This document shows positions 43,185 through 54,409 of a DNA stretch of 64,000 bases, one piece after another. This DNA comes from Cryptomeria japonica. Its lineage: Eukaryota; Streptophyta; Pinopsida; Cupressales; Cupressaceae. The stretch covers positions 378,617,892-378,681,891 of the forward strand of contig NC_081415.1 in the NCBI RefSeq assembly GCF_030272615.1, written 5' to 3'. Within the stretch, counting starts at the first letter, position 1, and each line of letters begins with the position of its first letter. Below the pieces are notes generated by a model. It worked only from the letters and a program-made list of their open reading frames with translations. It did not search any database and was not told where the DNA came from. The translations under genes and the position numbers were made by a program.

Positions 43185-46100
43185 ATGGCGCCCAAGATCC
43201 AAGACCCTATAGTTGTCCAAAATGTGGAGAAGCCCTCGCTGAAATATTCTCTAACTCCCAAAGTTGCCTCAAAACCGGATGATAAAACTGCATTTTCACT
43301 CATCCTAGATCGAGTCTTGTTAGTGGAAGATGTCAGATTCTTTACCAAATGTCATGTTGAGGAACTCAGTCATGTAGAGATTAGTGACACATATGATGAA
43401 CTTTGCACTGATGGCAAACTGGATAGCAAATTTGAGCATATCAAAATCAAGGGATTAACTGAAGCCCTAGTCTATCCCCGTGTGTTCAAACCCCAGTGGG
43501 TTAAGTTTGTATTGAGTAGAGTACATGATGATTTCATGTGGCTACAAGAGCAACCATTCAAGATCATGAAGTCATTCACCTGATCACCGGGTATCCCATC
43601 TACTATCATGCTTGTGCACAAAAAATGATATCACGAAAGGAGCTAATCAGTCTAACCGGAGTAGAATCTGATTACCGAGGACTGAAACTGAATAATGTCA
43701 CTGATGCAGAACTAAAGTTTGCAATTAGAGTTATTGGTTACCATTTCTTCCAATCTACAAGGGAAAATAGTGTACCATGTGTTGCAGTTGACTTGGCCTA
43801 CAAAATAGTGAAGAAGGGAATGAAAGTAGACTTATGTGAAGTGCTACTGAAGAACTTGTTTGAGAACCTGAATACAATAAGGAAGCCGAAGAAGAACAAC
43901 TCAGCAAATACACTAAAGTTCGGTTCACTACTTGTATGTATGTTTTTCTATTTTGAGAAGTTCTTTCCCTCAGTCGGTAAAGTAGTATGGGAGCTACACC
44001 GACCTATCACCCATTAGATTAATGACTACATCAAGAAGTTAGGAGATAACTTTAATGATATCATGGATGATTACTTCAGCAAATTCCAAGAGAAAATGCA
44101 TAACAGGTACAGGATTCCACCACAGCTGGTCAAAAAGTACAAGGACAATATATGTTCTGAAGTCGACACTGATTATTGTTATGTAAATGTTGTTGAACCG
44201 AGGACTCAATCATTGCAACCAATGGGTTATGAGATTGATTATGATATTACACAACAACAAATTGATGCCTATTTATCACTGCCAAGGCATGCAACTGAAC
44301 TAAGGTATGGAACCTATGAAGAGGTGAAGGAGAAAGTAAAAATGAGCATTGTAGTACCTAAGGCTACAAGAAAAGCTACAAAGATGATAAAGGTTTTATC
44401 TAAGAAATTCAGAGAAGAATCCTCCTCTACACCTGTCAAAGGCAATCTTGCCATTATCGAAGGGGAATCAGAAGCTCAAGAGGCTACAATAACATTGAGC
44501 ATAGAGTTGCCAAAGGGTAAAATTCTGAAAAGAAAGAAACAGGACATCACAAAGGCCCTACCGACTCCACCAACAAAGAGACCCAACACCAGAGCATCAG
44601 CTGCATCACCGAGTAAGAAGCAAAAGAGTGTTACTGCACCAAAGGTAACCAAGACTTACAAGAAATATACTTGGAGACTCATTTTGGCAAAAGAGTCAAG
44701 TGATACAAAGTCTGATGATGCAAACAAATTCCAGATTCTGAAAAGCAAAAAGGTAAACATTCACAGTGTTGAAAATTTTTGTGCCAATCTTAAAGAATAC
44801 GGTGGATTTGCAGGATTCAGATATGTTAAGTATGAGACTAGGAATAATGATGAGAAGCGACAGATTGAAGAAGCTATCATCTGTACACTTCTGAAGTTTC
44901 GGTTAGCACCATTAGAACTAGCAAAGTCACTTCCGAGTGAACTCTACTTACACATTGATAACAGATGGAAATATGCAATGGATTCAGAGAGACAAATAAG
45001 AGAAAGAAGTCTAGTCCATCTATTTCCTGACATGTCCGTAGCTGAAATCAAGGAGCATTTGACCACATACAATTCTAAATTTCTTGTGAAATAGAGAGCC
45101 TTAAAATTGATGAATGGGCTATACATTGATGTGGAGAATGAGACAAAAGCCAAGTGGCAGGAGATCTTCAAACAAAAGGATGTCGGTGAACAATCTCAAA
45201 TTGAAATTGTTGATGTCACCAAGCAAGATCCAGATGTCACCGAGCAAGGTCCAGACCCAGTTGACACTATACAAATTGATGAAGATGTAATGGATGAAGC
45301 AGCACCGAAGTAGGAAATGATTGAAGGCACTACCTATGCAAAACTTGTCTCTAGTGAATCTGTCTTAGAACAAGTTCAGTCTTATCTACCGGTGAAGCCA
45401 CCAGTCTCAACTGAAGCTCCCAAGGACACCGAACAAGGCACCAAAGGTAACAAATCTGAAGCTGGAGGACATACAAGTAACAAATTTGAAGCTACAAGAG
45501 ATACAAGTAACAAATCTAAAGCTACAAGAGATACAACCAAAGATCAAATGTCTCAAGCATAGATAAGCACTACAAATGTTACAACTAAGACCCCTAGCAC
45601 CGAGCCACCCAAAGACACTACAATGGCTATAGGAACCGACCAAAGTGTTGCATCTACCAAGCAACCTACCGAGGGTCAGCAAGCCTCACAAGCACTTGTC
45701 TTAGTGCCACCGACCAAAGGAAAAGAGAAGAAGGTGAGAAAGCATGGTTTCAAATTTGACTTATCTAAATAGATCATGCTACCCAATGTAGACATTTCCA
45801 AATTGAAAGGGCAAGCACTCACTGAATTTGGTGAACTATGCAAAGCAAAGGCCGAACAGGAGAAGCAACTGGCCATACAGAAAAAGAATAAAGTACTTCA
45901 GAAGGTTAGGACACTACTAACAGAAATGCTACCATCAACAACAGTGTCAACCGATGCAGCCATCCATATTCAATTGGATGAACTCCTCAATCAGATTGAA
46001 ACATCTGGAGTTGATGCATCTGAGTACTTAAGCAAGCTCAAGGATAAAGAGCTTACAACAAAACTGATAGAGGAAGTACAAAAATCAATTGCTGTTGGCA

Positions 46101-46648
46101 AGGTAAAACTTGTCAAATTCATTGCTGAGTTGTCCCCTCAACTCAAGCATATTCTTTATTTATTCTAGAAACTATGTACATTTTCCTTATTTATTAAAGA
46201 TGTCAAAAATAAAACTGATGCAATTGAGAAAGAGATCACCGATCTCTCATCTAAGTTGACCACCGAGCCAAATTCAGTTCAGAATTTTTATACAAAGCTT
46301 CAATAGCTCATGGCTCAACAGTTAGAACTGAGGAATGAAGAGCATAAAATTAGGATGGATATAATGACCCTTCAGACATTATTCCTTCCTCATCTCTCAT
46401 CAGTACAGGAATAGATCAACTGAGCTACATGCTTATCAACTACACAAGAGGGAAGCACTCTTGATGGCTTAATATCACTCTTATCTGATATTCAAGCACA
46501 AAATTCATTAATGGAAAGTGTCAAGGACTCACTCTCAATCGCCCTCACCGACGCCCGGACCAAGTATAAGACTATTTTTGATCAGTTACCGCCTCCGGAT
46601 GGAAATGAAGTTTTTAATGTTTGTGAAAAAGGGGGAGTAATATTATGA
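43185..46648 (+). pseudogene. Element B ORF2, about 1,150 codons, unrecognised
   Basis: Starts at ATG 43185 (context ACCATGG). It is open in frame to about 43545-43583, where one frameshift occurs, and then stays in a single frame to TGA 46646-46648 with nine premature stops: eight TAG and one TGA. The N-terminal ~350 residues look globular (FTKCHVEELSHVEIS, ALVYPRVFKPQWVKFVLSRV, LITGYPIYYHACAQKMIS, KFGSLLVCMFFYFEKFFP). A basic Pro/Lys/Ser linker (PPTKRPNTRASAASPSKKQK) follows, then a second folded-looking part (ENFCANLKEYGGFAGFRYVK). Next come a Thr/Lys/Pro-rich repeat (EATRDTSNKSKATRDT) and a C-terminal coiled-coil-like tail. It holds no pol motif. It occupies the place of the env-like ORF of Sireviruses, and a relation to plant-transposon-protein domains is possible. 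The function is unknown. Confidence 0.7.
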
Positions 46649-46988
46649 TACCACATAAAGGAAAGTAATACCCAACAAAGGGGGAGTAATTCTACATTTG
46701 GAGAGTAATACAGTTTTGATAACACAATTTTGAGTATTGTATACAAGGGGAGTATACCGAGCAGAATATACAAAGCATTCAGAGGACACAAGTACAGAAC
46801 AGAACCGAACATGCAAAATTCAGAGTTATGTATAGAATAATGATAAGGGGAGTATATCTGCATATACTATTTTATTTGACTATTGTATATATTGTCAAGT
46901 ATAGTCATTTTGCAAGTATATAGTTTTTGAGTTATGACTTTGAAAGTAGTTTTTGTCAAACATCTCAACTAATGTCAAAAGGGGAGAT
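46649..46988 (+). other. Element B 3' region with repeated purine tracts and PPT
   Basis: Five GGGGA runs: 46628-46637 (overlapping the ORF2 end), 46677-46684, near 46746, near 46847, and the one next to the LTR at 46977-46987 (AAAAGGGGAGA). Two are followed by the same GTAAT. Only the last abuts the LTR and would be the primer for plus-strand DNA. Confidence 0.75.
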
Positions 46989-48171
46989 TGTTACTACTTA
47001 TCAAATTGTAATTAGTTTCATATCCAAAGTCATACTATATATTCTAGTTAGTTAGTATTACCAAATCATGCAGTCGGTACACACAGAGAAGTCAGTATGA
47101 ACAGTCTAGTCGGTTACAGAAGAAAGCAGTCACAGAACGCAGTATTCACCGAGCTGTTTACCAAGTAATGTTTCATGGCTACCGAGCAGTAAAGTTAACT
47201 CATCGAGTTGATATTCACTGAGTGAAATGTTTTACTAGATACATTGAACCTGGACATGCACATGAAAACATGTTACAAGATCGAGGCACATCTAACCATT
47301 TTTGCATTGGAAATTGCACTAGGAGATTGTGTATGATTACAAGGTCAATCTAACCAATGAGATATTTTGTTTAGTTATTCATTCAAAGAATCTTTTTGTA
47401 AGATTGAAGCAATGAATTAAATCACCGCTGTAAGAGATCTATTTATATAGCATGATTTTAGGGTTAGAATAGATATACAACAAGAGATGTGAGATATGTG
47501 TGTGTATGCATGAAGGAAGACTATTATAGAGACACAAAGAGGTCACCGAGAAGGTTATCAGTGAACAGTCAAAGAATAGAGTAAACATAAGGGTTTACCA
47601 AGTTTTATTATGGGTTACCGAGGTATGCTACAAGCTAGGTAATCTTATTCTGACCACATAGAATCTACTATAGCATTTCAGATGTAAAGTTGCAGATATT
47701 TGTAATGATTCTATTGTAATATTTGAAGTTGTAAGAGAAACCTTTAATAGGGTAAAAGACTCTAACCAAGTCTATAAATTGTAAATCCTTTAACCAGGTA
47801 CAGCATTTATATAGTGTTGTAAAATCTTTTAGTAAGGTAGATCTAACTGATCTTGATACTCCTAACAGGGTAAGCTAACAGAAATAGCTAAATGTAGCTC
47901 TAACCGAGCAATCTTTATTATTGCAGTAGTGAAGTTGTGGGTACCATCCCCACCGTAGTTTTTCTCTCTAACCAAGAGTTTCTACGTGACCAAAATATAT
48001 GTGTTATGGAGTAAATCATGTATGATTGTTATCTGTTGATTTTAGCTTTATTTTATGTTACTGCACTATTCTATTTATGCATAATAGTAAGGTTATTATC
48101 AAAGAAAATTTTTGGAGTACTGATTCACCCCTCCCCTCTCAGTACATTAGTTTTCCATATTGGGCCTAACA
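46989..48171 (+). repeat. Element B 3' LTR
   Basis: 1,183 bp direct repeat of 40068-41250 without visible indels. The target duplication TTTGC follows at 48172-48176. Confidence 0.92.
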
Positions 48172-49499
48172 TTTGCATTCTTATGCAATTACTTATCATG
48201 AATGAGACCATAGTTAAGCTTGAATCATGACATATTTTTATCAAAGAAGGCTCATCCAAAAGAATATCCACACTTTTACAAGGGTTTTAAGACTTGATGG
48301 ATAGTTTTACACTTAATCTGGAGGTCTCATAGGTCACACATCAATCAAGATAAGTTTTGAAACCACAAACAACTTGTTTCTAGAAGTTATGACCCCTCTT
48401 TCATGGGGTTTTCTCTAATGTATGACCCCAAGGGTTTTGATCCATCTTTCATGGTCTAATCAGCAGTTCAATATCATTTATAGAAGCCACATCAACATGC
48501 TTTTCTATAGTTAGCATTCAGATCAACTTGAGTTCTCCTTCTAGCTAAGCAAGTAGGACAGGCAAGCAACTAGAGATCTTTGATTTCTTCCTACTAAATA
48601 CTCCATTCTTATCTGGAGAAGGGGTCCTTCTTTGAGTTTTGCTAGAATGTAATCAAGTGCAATTACTATTGATGCATTTTTTTAAAGATTTTAGAGTTGT
48701 TTCCATTTTTGTAATTAGTTTCTTTAGATATCAATAAAATACTTCTTGTTGTTCCTTCCAATTTTTATGTGTTATATTCATATTATTATGTGTTTACATG
48801 AAATTCATTGTGATGTGTTACAAATTATTTAATTCCATGCACATTTACAATGTTTCAAGCAAGTTTTCTTATAGTTGACTAGATTATACAATGTGCAAGA
48901 TTTTATTTTAGACTTTGTTATTGTGTGAATTTCATCATCAATGCAAATATGAGATAGGTAGCCTTATGAAATATTTATGGTCCTTCAAGTTTGAATAGGT
49001 TGTGAACAAAGCAGTCTTGATTTGGTCTTGTTGTAATCATTTTAATTATTATGGTGCATCACCTTAAGTAGTTGTAGTTTCATCTCATATGCATCCTTTT
49101 CTATCACTTTTCTTGACAAAGCAAGTAGTTTAGGTGATATCCAAAGGGAACCAACCCTTTTTCTAGAGGTCTACTGTCACTATAGGTGACCCACAACCTG
49201 AAGGTAGTCCCATGTTGCACATGATTGTTGGAATCTTAAAATTTTTGCATTAGGCACAATCTCTGTGACAACAAAAACCATCACATTTAGGGAAAGGTAG
49301 GAATAAGATAGTTCTAAGACTAATAGACCTAGATTATAATCTGATTCCAAGGGTTTCAATGCCTCTTATTTCCCTTAAATTGAATTGAATTGTTGAAGAT
49401 GCCGAATTTAGGGTAAATGTGCTAAAATAAAGGTAAAAATATAGAAACAAAGAGTTATAGTCATTTGTTCAAGCCATGAACCTAGATCTAAAGATTATA
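48172..49499. other. Element F internal sequence right of B, no gene recognised
   Basis: Continues the F sequence interrupted at 40067. AT-rich, stops in all frames, no repeat or domain recognised. Read on - it lies between the F 5' LTR and the rest of the leader. A primer site could not be identified near 49490. Confidence 0.4.
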
Positions 49500-50388
49500 A
49501 GAGTACTCAGACCTATTCCCTGAAGGAGCTCCTAATTTTTCAGGACTGGGATGGTGGTCACTCTGGTCCTCTGCACTTTTCGCACTCCAATGGGGGATCT
49601 CCTTTTCTCTATAAATAATATAGATTTTGAAGATCACAACCCTATACCTGCTTCCTACATACAGAAATAAGGGGAAACAGGTTGGGAATAGGGGCTTTCA
49701 TAAGTCAAACCCTGGTTAAGGAATTAACCTTGAATGAAATAATGCAAATACTAAAATAAACAATGGAAAGATACACCTTATATCTGCAATTACTAATAAT
49801 GATTCTTTTCTTCTTGAATGTAATCACATATGTTCTATGAAATGAGATGAACATGACAAAACCCTAATCACACACATGCTTGCATATGAATGATGAAATG
49901 TTTCTCCACAATAGATGAATGAAGAATATTTAACCTTGAAGAATTTTGAAAATGATTGATGAAAAACACTTCAATGGTTGAATTCTTATTGCTTGGATAT
50001 GAAGACTTGTTAGGATTGAAATGAATTGATTAATGTCTTTATATATGAGAACCTAGATCAATTTACTGATTAAGCTAACCTCCAACAATCATGTTGAGCG
50101 ATCAATATAATTTCCAATCAAAGAGATAGGTCCCAACCTTCTCTTAAAAAATGGGTCCCAATGAGGGGGACCAGGGCACTAGCGCCTTGATCCTCCATAA
50201 TCAGGGACTAGAATTTGGGCCCAGGAAAGAGAACACCACTCTGAGGAATCATTTGGTTAGTGTATTAGGCATAAAAGTTGGAGTCTAGGCACTAAACAGA
50301 CCCAGATAGATGATGAGGGAGAGACATGCTAAAGTAGGGGCACAAATATGAGGTGTAAATTGGCCTAGTGATAATTTACGATGCTACA
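49500..50388 (-). repeat. Element F 5' LTR
   Basis: Direct repeat of 33013-33904, ending (on +) ACGATGCTACA at 50388. The left edge is approximate, because similarity fades around GATTATAAGAGTACTCAG. Confidence 0.75.
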
Positions 50389-50635
50389 TATAGACTTAGA
50401 GATTTCATTTGGAGATCATACATAGATTTCCTTGGATGGCCAGAGGATGGAGAGCATCTGCCATATTTTTGATAAGAGAGATACTTGATTGGGTATAACT
50501 TTGAACCACTAGAGAGTTATGGAGATACAACTACCAAAGAGGTTGAGATGATAGTTCGGTGAGAAACAGGATGTGCTCACAGGTACAACATACCATTTCT
50601 GGGCTAGCAGAGAGGTTAGACACTAGGGTAGACTA
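50389..50635 (+). pseudogene. Plant-mobile-domain-like gene, first half (split by element D)
   Basis: In one frame with the sequence at 57435, this reads ISLDGQRMESICHIFDKRD, then (after stops) RVMEIQLPKRLR, two stops, FGEKQDVLTGTTYHFWASRE and VRH, a stop, GRL. The LPKRLR..FGEKQ block resembles the LPxRVxRQFGxxQ motif that I associate with the plant mobile domain (PMD, MAIL1/MAIN-like and related transposon proteins). Six stops are present. The upstream part is cut by the F LTR boundary at 50388. The identification is tentative, but the frame continuity across the D insertion is clear. Confidence 0.4.
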
Positions 50636-51855
50636 TGTTGGTTGTTTGGTGGAATTGATTATGTGTTGCATTGATGTTTTGTCATTGATGCCAACACTAG
50701 TTGTTGGAATGCTTTACTGACACCCTTCTAGTCCTGGTAGGATGAGTAGTTTCTAGTTGTTTTGGATCCAAAATGATGTGATAGGCTCCGATATGGTTTA
50801 GTTATGGATTTGGCTTATTCATGATACTCATGCTCATATTCAGTAAGTTGATTTTGGTTTGGTGATCGGATGCTATCCTATTTGCTTACAATCTTGGCTT
50901 TTGGTTCCGACTAGGGTTTCACCGGCAGAGCTTTTGTTGAAGATCTTTGATGAATTGTATAAGTGGTGTTGGTGTAGTTTCTAGTGGATTTTCAAGATGT
51001 TGTTGGAGATCATGTTCAAGACTTGGCGGATGGAGATCATTGCATTAGCATGTGGACCTATATTGGGTCCCAGTTGATCTAGGTTATGGACCGACTTAAT
51101 GTAATGTGTGGATTGGACCTCTCAATGTTTTTCTGGGATGTCTTATGTGTTGGATATTATTTGTTTGGTCTAAGGCTGAAATGTTTTGTAATTATTTAAT
51201 TGGTTTATTATATAGTGTCTGCCCTGATTGTTTATGGTTGAGGGTTTGTATATATAGATGTAAGATCTCATTGTAGATCATATGGCAGAGATCGGGGTAT
51301 AGGATATGGATATGTAATGTGCAAATAATGTAATATCATTCAGGCAGAGGATTTGGTTGATCATTGGAGATCAAATTAGGTTTATGTAAGAGGATTTAGT
51401 CCTCCGATATTGAGCTTAATCGGAACTATACTCAAGTATAGGAGATGTTATCTTTGCAGTTCAAACACTTCTCCGGATTGTAGTCTGGATTTCTATGTAG
51501 TCACTGAGACTCCTTTTGTGATGAGCAGTGTGCTCTAGGTTGTTGGCCTTCCTACAAGTGCATGCCCCTCAATTGTAATTCACATACTTACTGTAGAAGT
51601 ATTATCTAACTATGGGTAGGCTTCCCACCATGGTTTTTTCCTTTACCAAGTTTTCCACGTATAAATCTTGGTGTCATGCGGATGGTATTTATTCTGTGAT
51701 TATTGTTTATGCATAATTGGTTTAACTGCTATTCTTGTATTAATGTTTTGGGTTTTGGTATTAAAGTTTTAATTGCTAATGGTTTCGGTAATTTGCAACA
51801 ATTGATTCACTCCCCCCCCTCTTAGTTGTCTTCCAGTTATTTGAATTGTCTAACA
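50636..51855 (+). repeat. Element D 5' LTR
   Basis: 1,220 bp, TGTTGGTTGTTTGGTGGAAT to TCTAACA. Matches the 3' LTR throughout, e.g. TTGTCATTGATGCCAACACT and GTGGACCTATATTGGGTCCC. Confidence 0.92.
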
Positions 51856-51857
51856 AT

Positions 51858-51869
51858 TGGTATCAAAGC
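51858..51869 (+). other. Element D primer-binding site
   Basis: TGGTATCAAAGC two bases after the LTR end. One base differs from the initiator tRNA-Met site. Confidence 0.82.
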
Positions 51870-51913
51870 TTTGGTCCTCTCTGTAGAAAGCTTAACCACT
51901 TGAGGAAGATCCT

Positions 51914-52900
51914 ATGGTGACTAAGAGTTCAAGTTCATTTGGAGCTATCTTTCAGAGAGATATTCCTAGGCTTGATGGAACAAATTACATAGTATGGAAA
52001 ATTTGAATGGAGACTCATCTGAGATATCTTGGCAAGGAGATTTGGGAGATCACACATAATGGTGTCACCCTTACAATCCAACATCTGGCAATCCTCCTCT
52101 AGAAAACCTGGATAAGGAGCTTGAGAATGATTGCAGACCAAGAGAAGCCCTCTTGTGTGCACTTTCTGATCAGCAAATAATGGGATTAACTGACAAATCA
52201 TCTGGTAAGGCTATATGGGATAAGTTGGAGACTCTTAATGAAGGTGACCCTAGAGTGAAGATTACTAAACTTGATGGTTACCAGGTGAGATATGAAAACC
52301 TGATGATGGAAGAAGATGAATGATTACTATATTCATGGAAAGGGTAAATGAGATTGTTATGGGAATTCAATGTTGTGGTGGAACTCTAAGTGAAGATGAA
52401 ATTGTTTCTAAAGTTTTGAGAGCCCTACCACTGTCTTACAAGATGAAGTCTAATTCTATTAATGAGTTGAGAACAATGGCTAATACATCTATCAACAAAG
52501 ATGCTTTGGTTGGGAAACTATCTTCTTTTGAGCTTGAAGAATTTGGACCCTCTAGAGCTGTGAAGACTGAACCTGCTTTTCATGCATCTACATCTGCATT
52601 CGGTAAGCAAGATTGGAAAAATTTGTATGCAAAGGAATTGGAAGATATGAAGAGAGAAGATGAGGATTTTGAGCAACTTGAAGCCCTATTTGCTAGAAGA
52701 GTTCCTAAAGGACCGGTAGGAAGTAAGTATGAAGGAAAAGCTCATTTTAAATATTTTACATGTAATAAGATTGGTCATTTTACATGTAGATGTCTTGAAA
52801 GGAATTCAGGATTTGAATAAAGAGTTAGAATATCTTTTAAGCCTAACCCTAGATATCAAAACAAGTATAAGTATAGAAAAAACAAAGACAAATCATGCTA
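51914..52900 (+). pseudogene. Element D gag, broken
   Basis: ATG 51914 begins MVTKSSSSFGAIFQRDIPRL and continues DGTNYIVWKI, a TGA where Trp or Arg is likely, and METHLRYLGKEIWEITHNGV. After frameshifts it resumes with MERVNEIVMGIQCCGGTLSE, VLRALPLSYKMKSNSINELR and SSFELEEFGPSRAV. A zinc knuckle remnant lies near 52750-52795 (FTCNKIGHFTCRC), whose first Cys is Tyr, two residues earlier. An acidic segment (KREDEDFEQLEALFARRVPK) precedes it. This is the UBN2-type copia gag, same family as that of element A. Confidence 0.85.
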
Positions 52901-53380
52901 CATAATAGATGAGGAAGGCATTATTGATTCTAATGATGAACCGACAGGAGACTCTGCTAGTGGTTCTGACAATGGGAAGGAATGGGTGTTCATGGCTATC
53001 AAGGAAGATGTTTCGGCACTGGAAGAGAAGGCACTTGCTACTAAAATGAATACAAGGATGAATGGGTAATTGACAGTGGTTGTTCACATCATATGACTAG
53101 AGATAAAGGGAAGTTTCTATCTTTACAAGAGTTTGATGGCGGTCTAGTTAGATTTGGGGATGACAAAGACTGTATGATCAAAGGAAAAGGAACTATATCA
53201 CTGGATGGTAAGAAAAATACTGACAATGTTTATTATGTTGAAGGTTTAAGACATAATATTTTGAGTGTAGGACAATTGGTGGATAAGGGATTTCAACTAC
53301 AGTTCAAGGATGGAAAATGCAAATTCATTAATAGATCTGGTTTGGAGATTGCAACCGATACACAGACAAAAGGTAACACA
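52901..53380 (+). pseudogene. Element D protease
   Basis: WVIDSGCSHHMTRDKGKF has an intact D-S-G catalytic motif at about 53071-53079. FDGGLVRFGDDKDCMIKGKG, VYYVEGLRHNILSVGQL and DKGFQLQFKDGKCKF follow. A frame break lies before the motif, near 53060. From 53093 the frame is open for 159 codons into the pre-integrase region, ending at a TAG at 53570. The enzyme would process the polyprotein. Confidence 0.87.
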
Positions 53381-54409
53381 TTTAATTTGAATTCCAAGGA
53401 GAAGACATGTTTGATTACACAAATTGATGAGAGTTGGATATGGTATAAAAGGCTATGTCATGTGAATTATGATTGCATTGTGAAGATCAGTTCAACTAAG
53501 GTAGTTAGAGATATAACTAAGATTATGAAGCCCTATAATCCGGTATATAAAGAATGTCAAATTGGGAAATAGGTCAGAACCTCTTTTAGGAGTATACAAG
53601 ATAAATCTAATGATATTCTTGATCTTATTCATATTGATTTGTGTGGCCCTGCTACAGTTAAAAGTTTTCAAGGTGATAGATATTTATGCTAATCATTGAT
53701 GATTATTCTAGAATGATGTCGGTTACTTTTCTAAAGGAAAAATACAAGGCATTTGAAAAGTTTAAAATCTTTAAGGCTAAAGTGGAAACTGAGACAGGAT
53801 TGAAGATTAAATGTTTGAGGTCAGATCATGGTGGAGAATTCACATCTGGTGAGTTTAATAACTTTTGTGAGAAGCATGGTATAAGAAGACAATTTTTTGC
53901 TCCCCTATCACCTCAGCAGAATGAAAGCTAGTCTACCTCATATCTATTGGAGAGAAGCAGTGAACACAATGGTTTATACATTCAATAGAGTACATATCAA
54001 AGGAGAAACCGGTAAGACACCTTATGAATTATGGTTTGGCAATACACCTACAGTTATGTATTTCAGAATCTTGGATGCTGCTAGAACAATGATGATGAAA
54101 GTTAGTCTACCTCATATCTATTGGAGAGAAGCAGTGAAGACAATGGTTTATACATTCAATAGAGTACATATCAAAGGAGAAACCGGTAAGACACCTTATG
54201 AATTATGGTTTGGCAATACACCTACAGTTATGTATTTCAGAGTCTTTTGTAGTAAATGTTATATCAGGAGAGATGATATCATTGGAAAATTTGATCCTAG
54301 ATGTGATGAAGGCATATTTCTTGGTTATTCTAATGAAAGCAAGGCATATGTTATAACAAGAGATTGTAGAGAATTGTGGAGAGGGCTAATGTCAAAGTGG
54401 ATGAGCTGA
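53381..54409 (+). pseudogene. Element D integrase with internal duplication
   Basis: The pre-integrase and zinc domain read IDESWIWYKRLCHVNYDCIV, then KPYNPVYKECQIGK followed by TAG (Gln in relatives). The core has ILDLIHIDLCGPA (first Asp), a frameshift near 53690, MMSVTFLKEKYKAFEKFK, and CLRSDHGGEFTSGEF (second Asp). It then reaches PLSPQQNE, where about 20 residues, including the catalytic Glu region, are replaced by a jump. The next 58 codons (ASLPHIYWREAVNTMVYTFN and on) are present twice in tandem. The C-terminal part ends CYIRRDDIIGKFDPRCDEGI, FLGYSNESKAYVI, before a break at 54409. Confidence 0.85.
53921..54242 (+). repeat. In-frame tandem duplication inside D integrase, period 174 bp
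   Basis: The segment from ATGAAAG at 53921 recurs at 54095, with the copies differing at only a few bases (GCTAGT/GTTAGT, AACACAATG/AAGACAATG). The period of 174 bp is 58 codons, so the frame is kept. ATGAAAG at both junctions is a microhomology suited to template slippage. Confidence 0.9.

Larger units (their letters stand above)
40068..48171 (+). mobile_element. Element B: complete non-autonomous LTR retrotransposon without pol
   Basis: 8,104 bp. LTRs of 1,183 bp each (40068-41250 and 46989-48171) run TGTTACTACTTATC...GGGCCTAACA. There is a primer site (41253-41264), a purine tract (46977-46987) and a target duplication TTTGT/TTTGC that matches at four of five bases. The interior has a gag-like ORF with five zinc knuckles and a second ORF of about 1,150 codons. 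No protease, integrase, RT or RNase H motif was found in any frame, so it depends on enzymes from other elements. LTR ends, primer and repeated purine tracts resemble the Sirevirus branch of copia. The LTRs are alike but carry scattered substitutions. Confidence 0.85.
33013..50388 (-). mobile_element. Element F: decayed gypsy-like element on -, host of element B
   Basis: Two direct repeats (about 33013-33904 and 49500-50388) bracket gag-like fragments on - at 35698-37127. On - the LTR starts TGTAGCATC, and a purine tract lies next to the left copy (33905-33920), which fixes the orientation. Element B (40068-48171) is inserted inside, leaving about 9.3 kb for F itself. No protease, RT or integrase is visible, so F is either a non-autonomous element or has lost pol. 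The outer LTR edges at 33013 and 49500 are approximate, and no primer site could be read. Confidence 0.6.
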
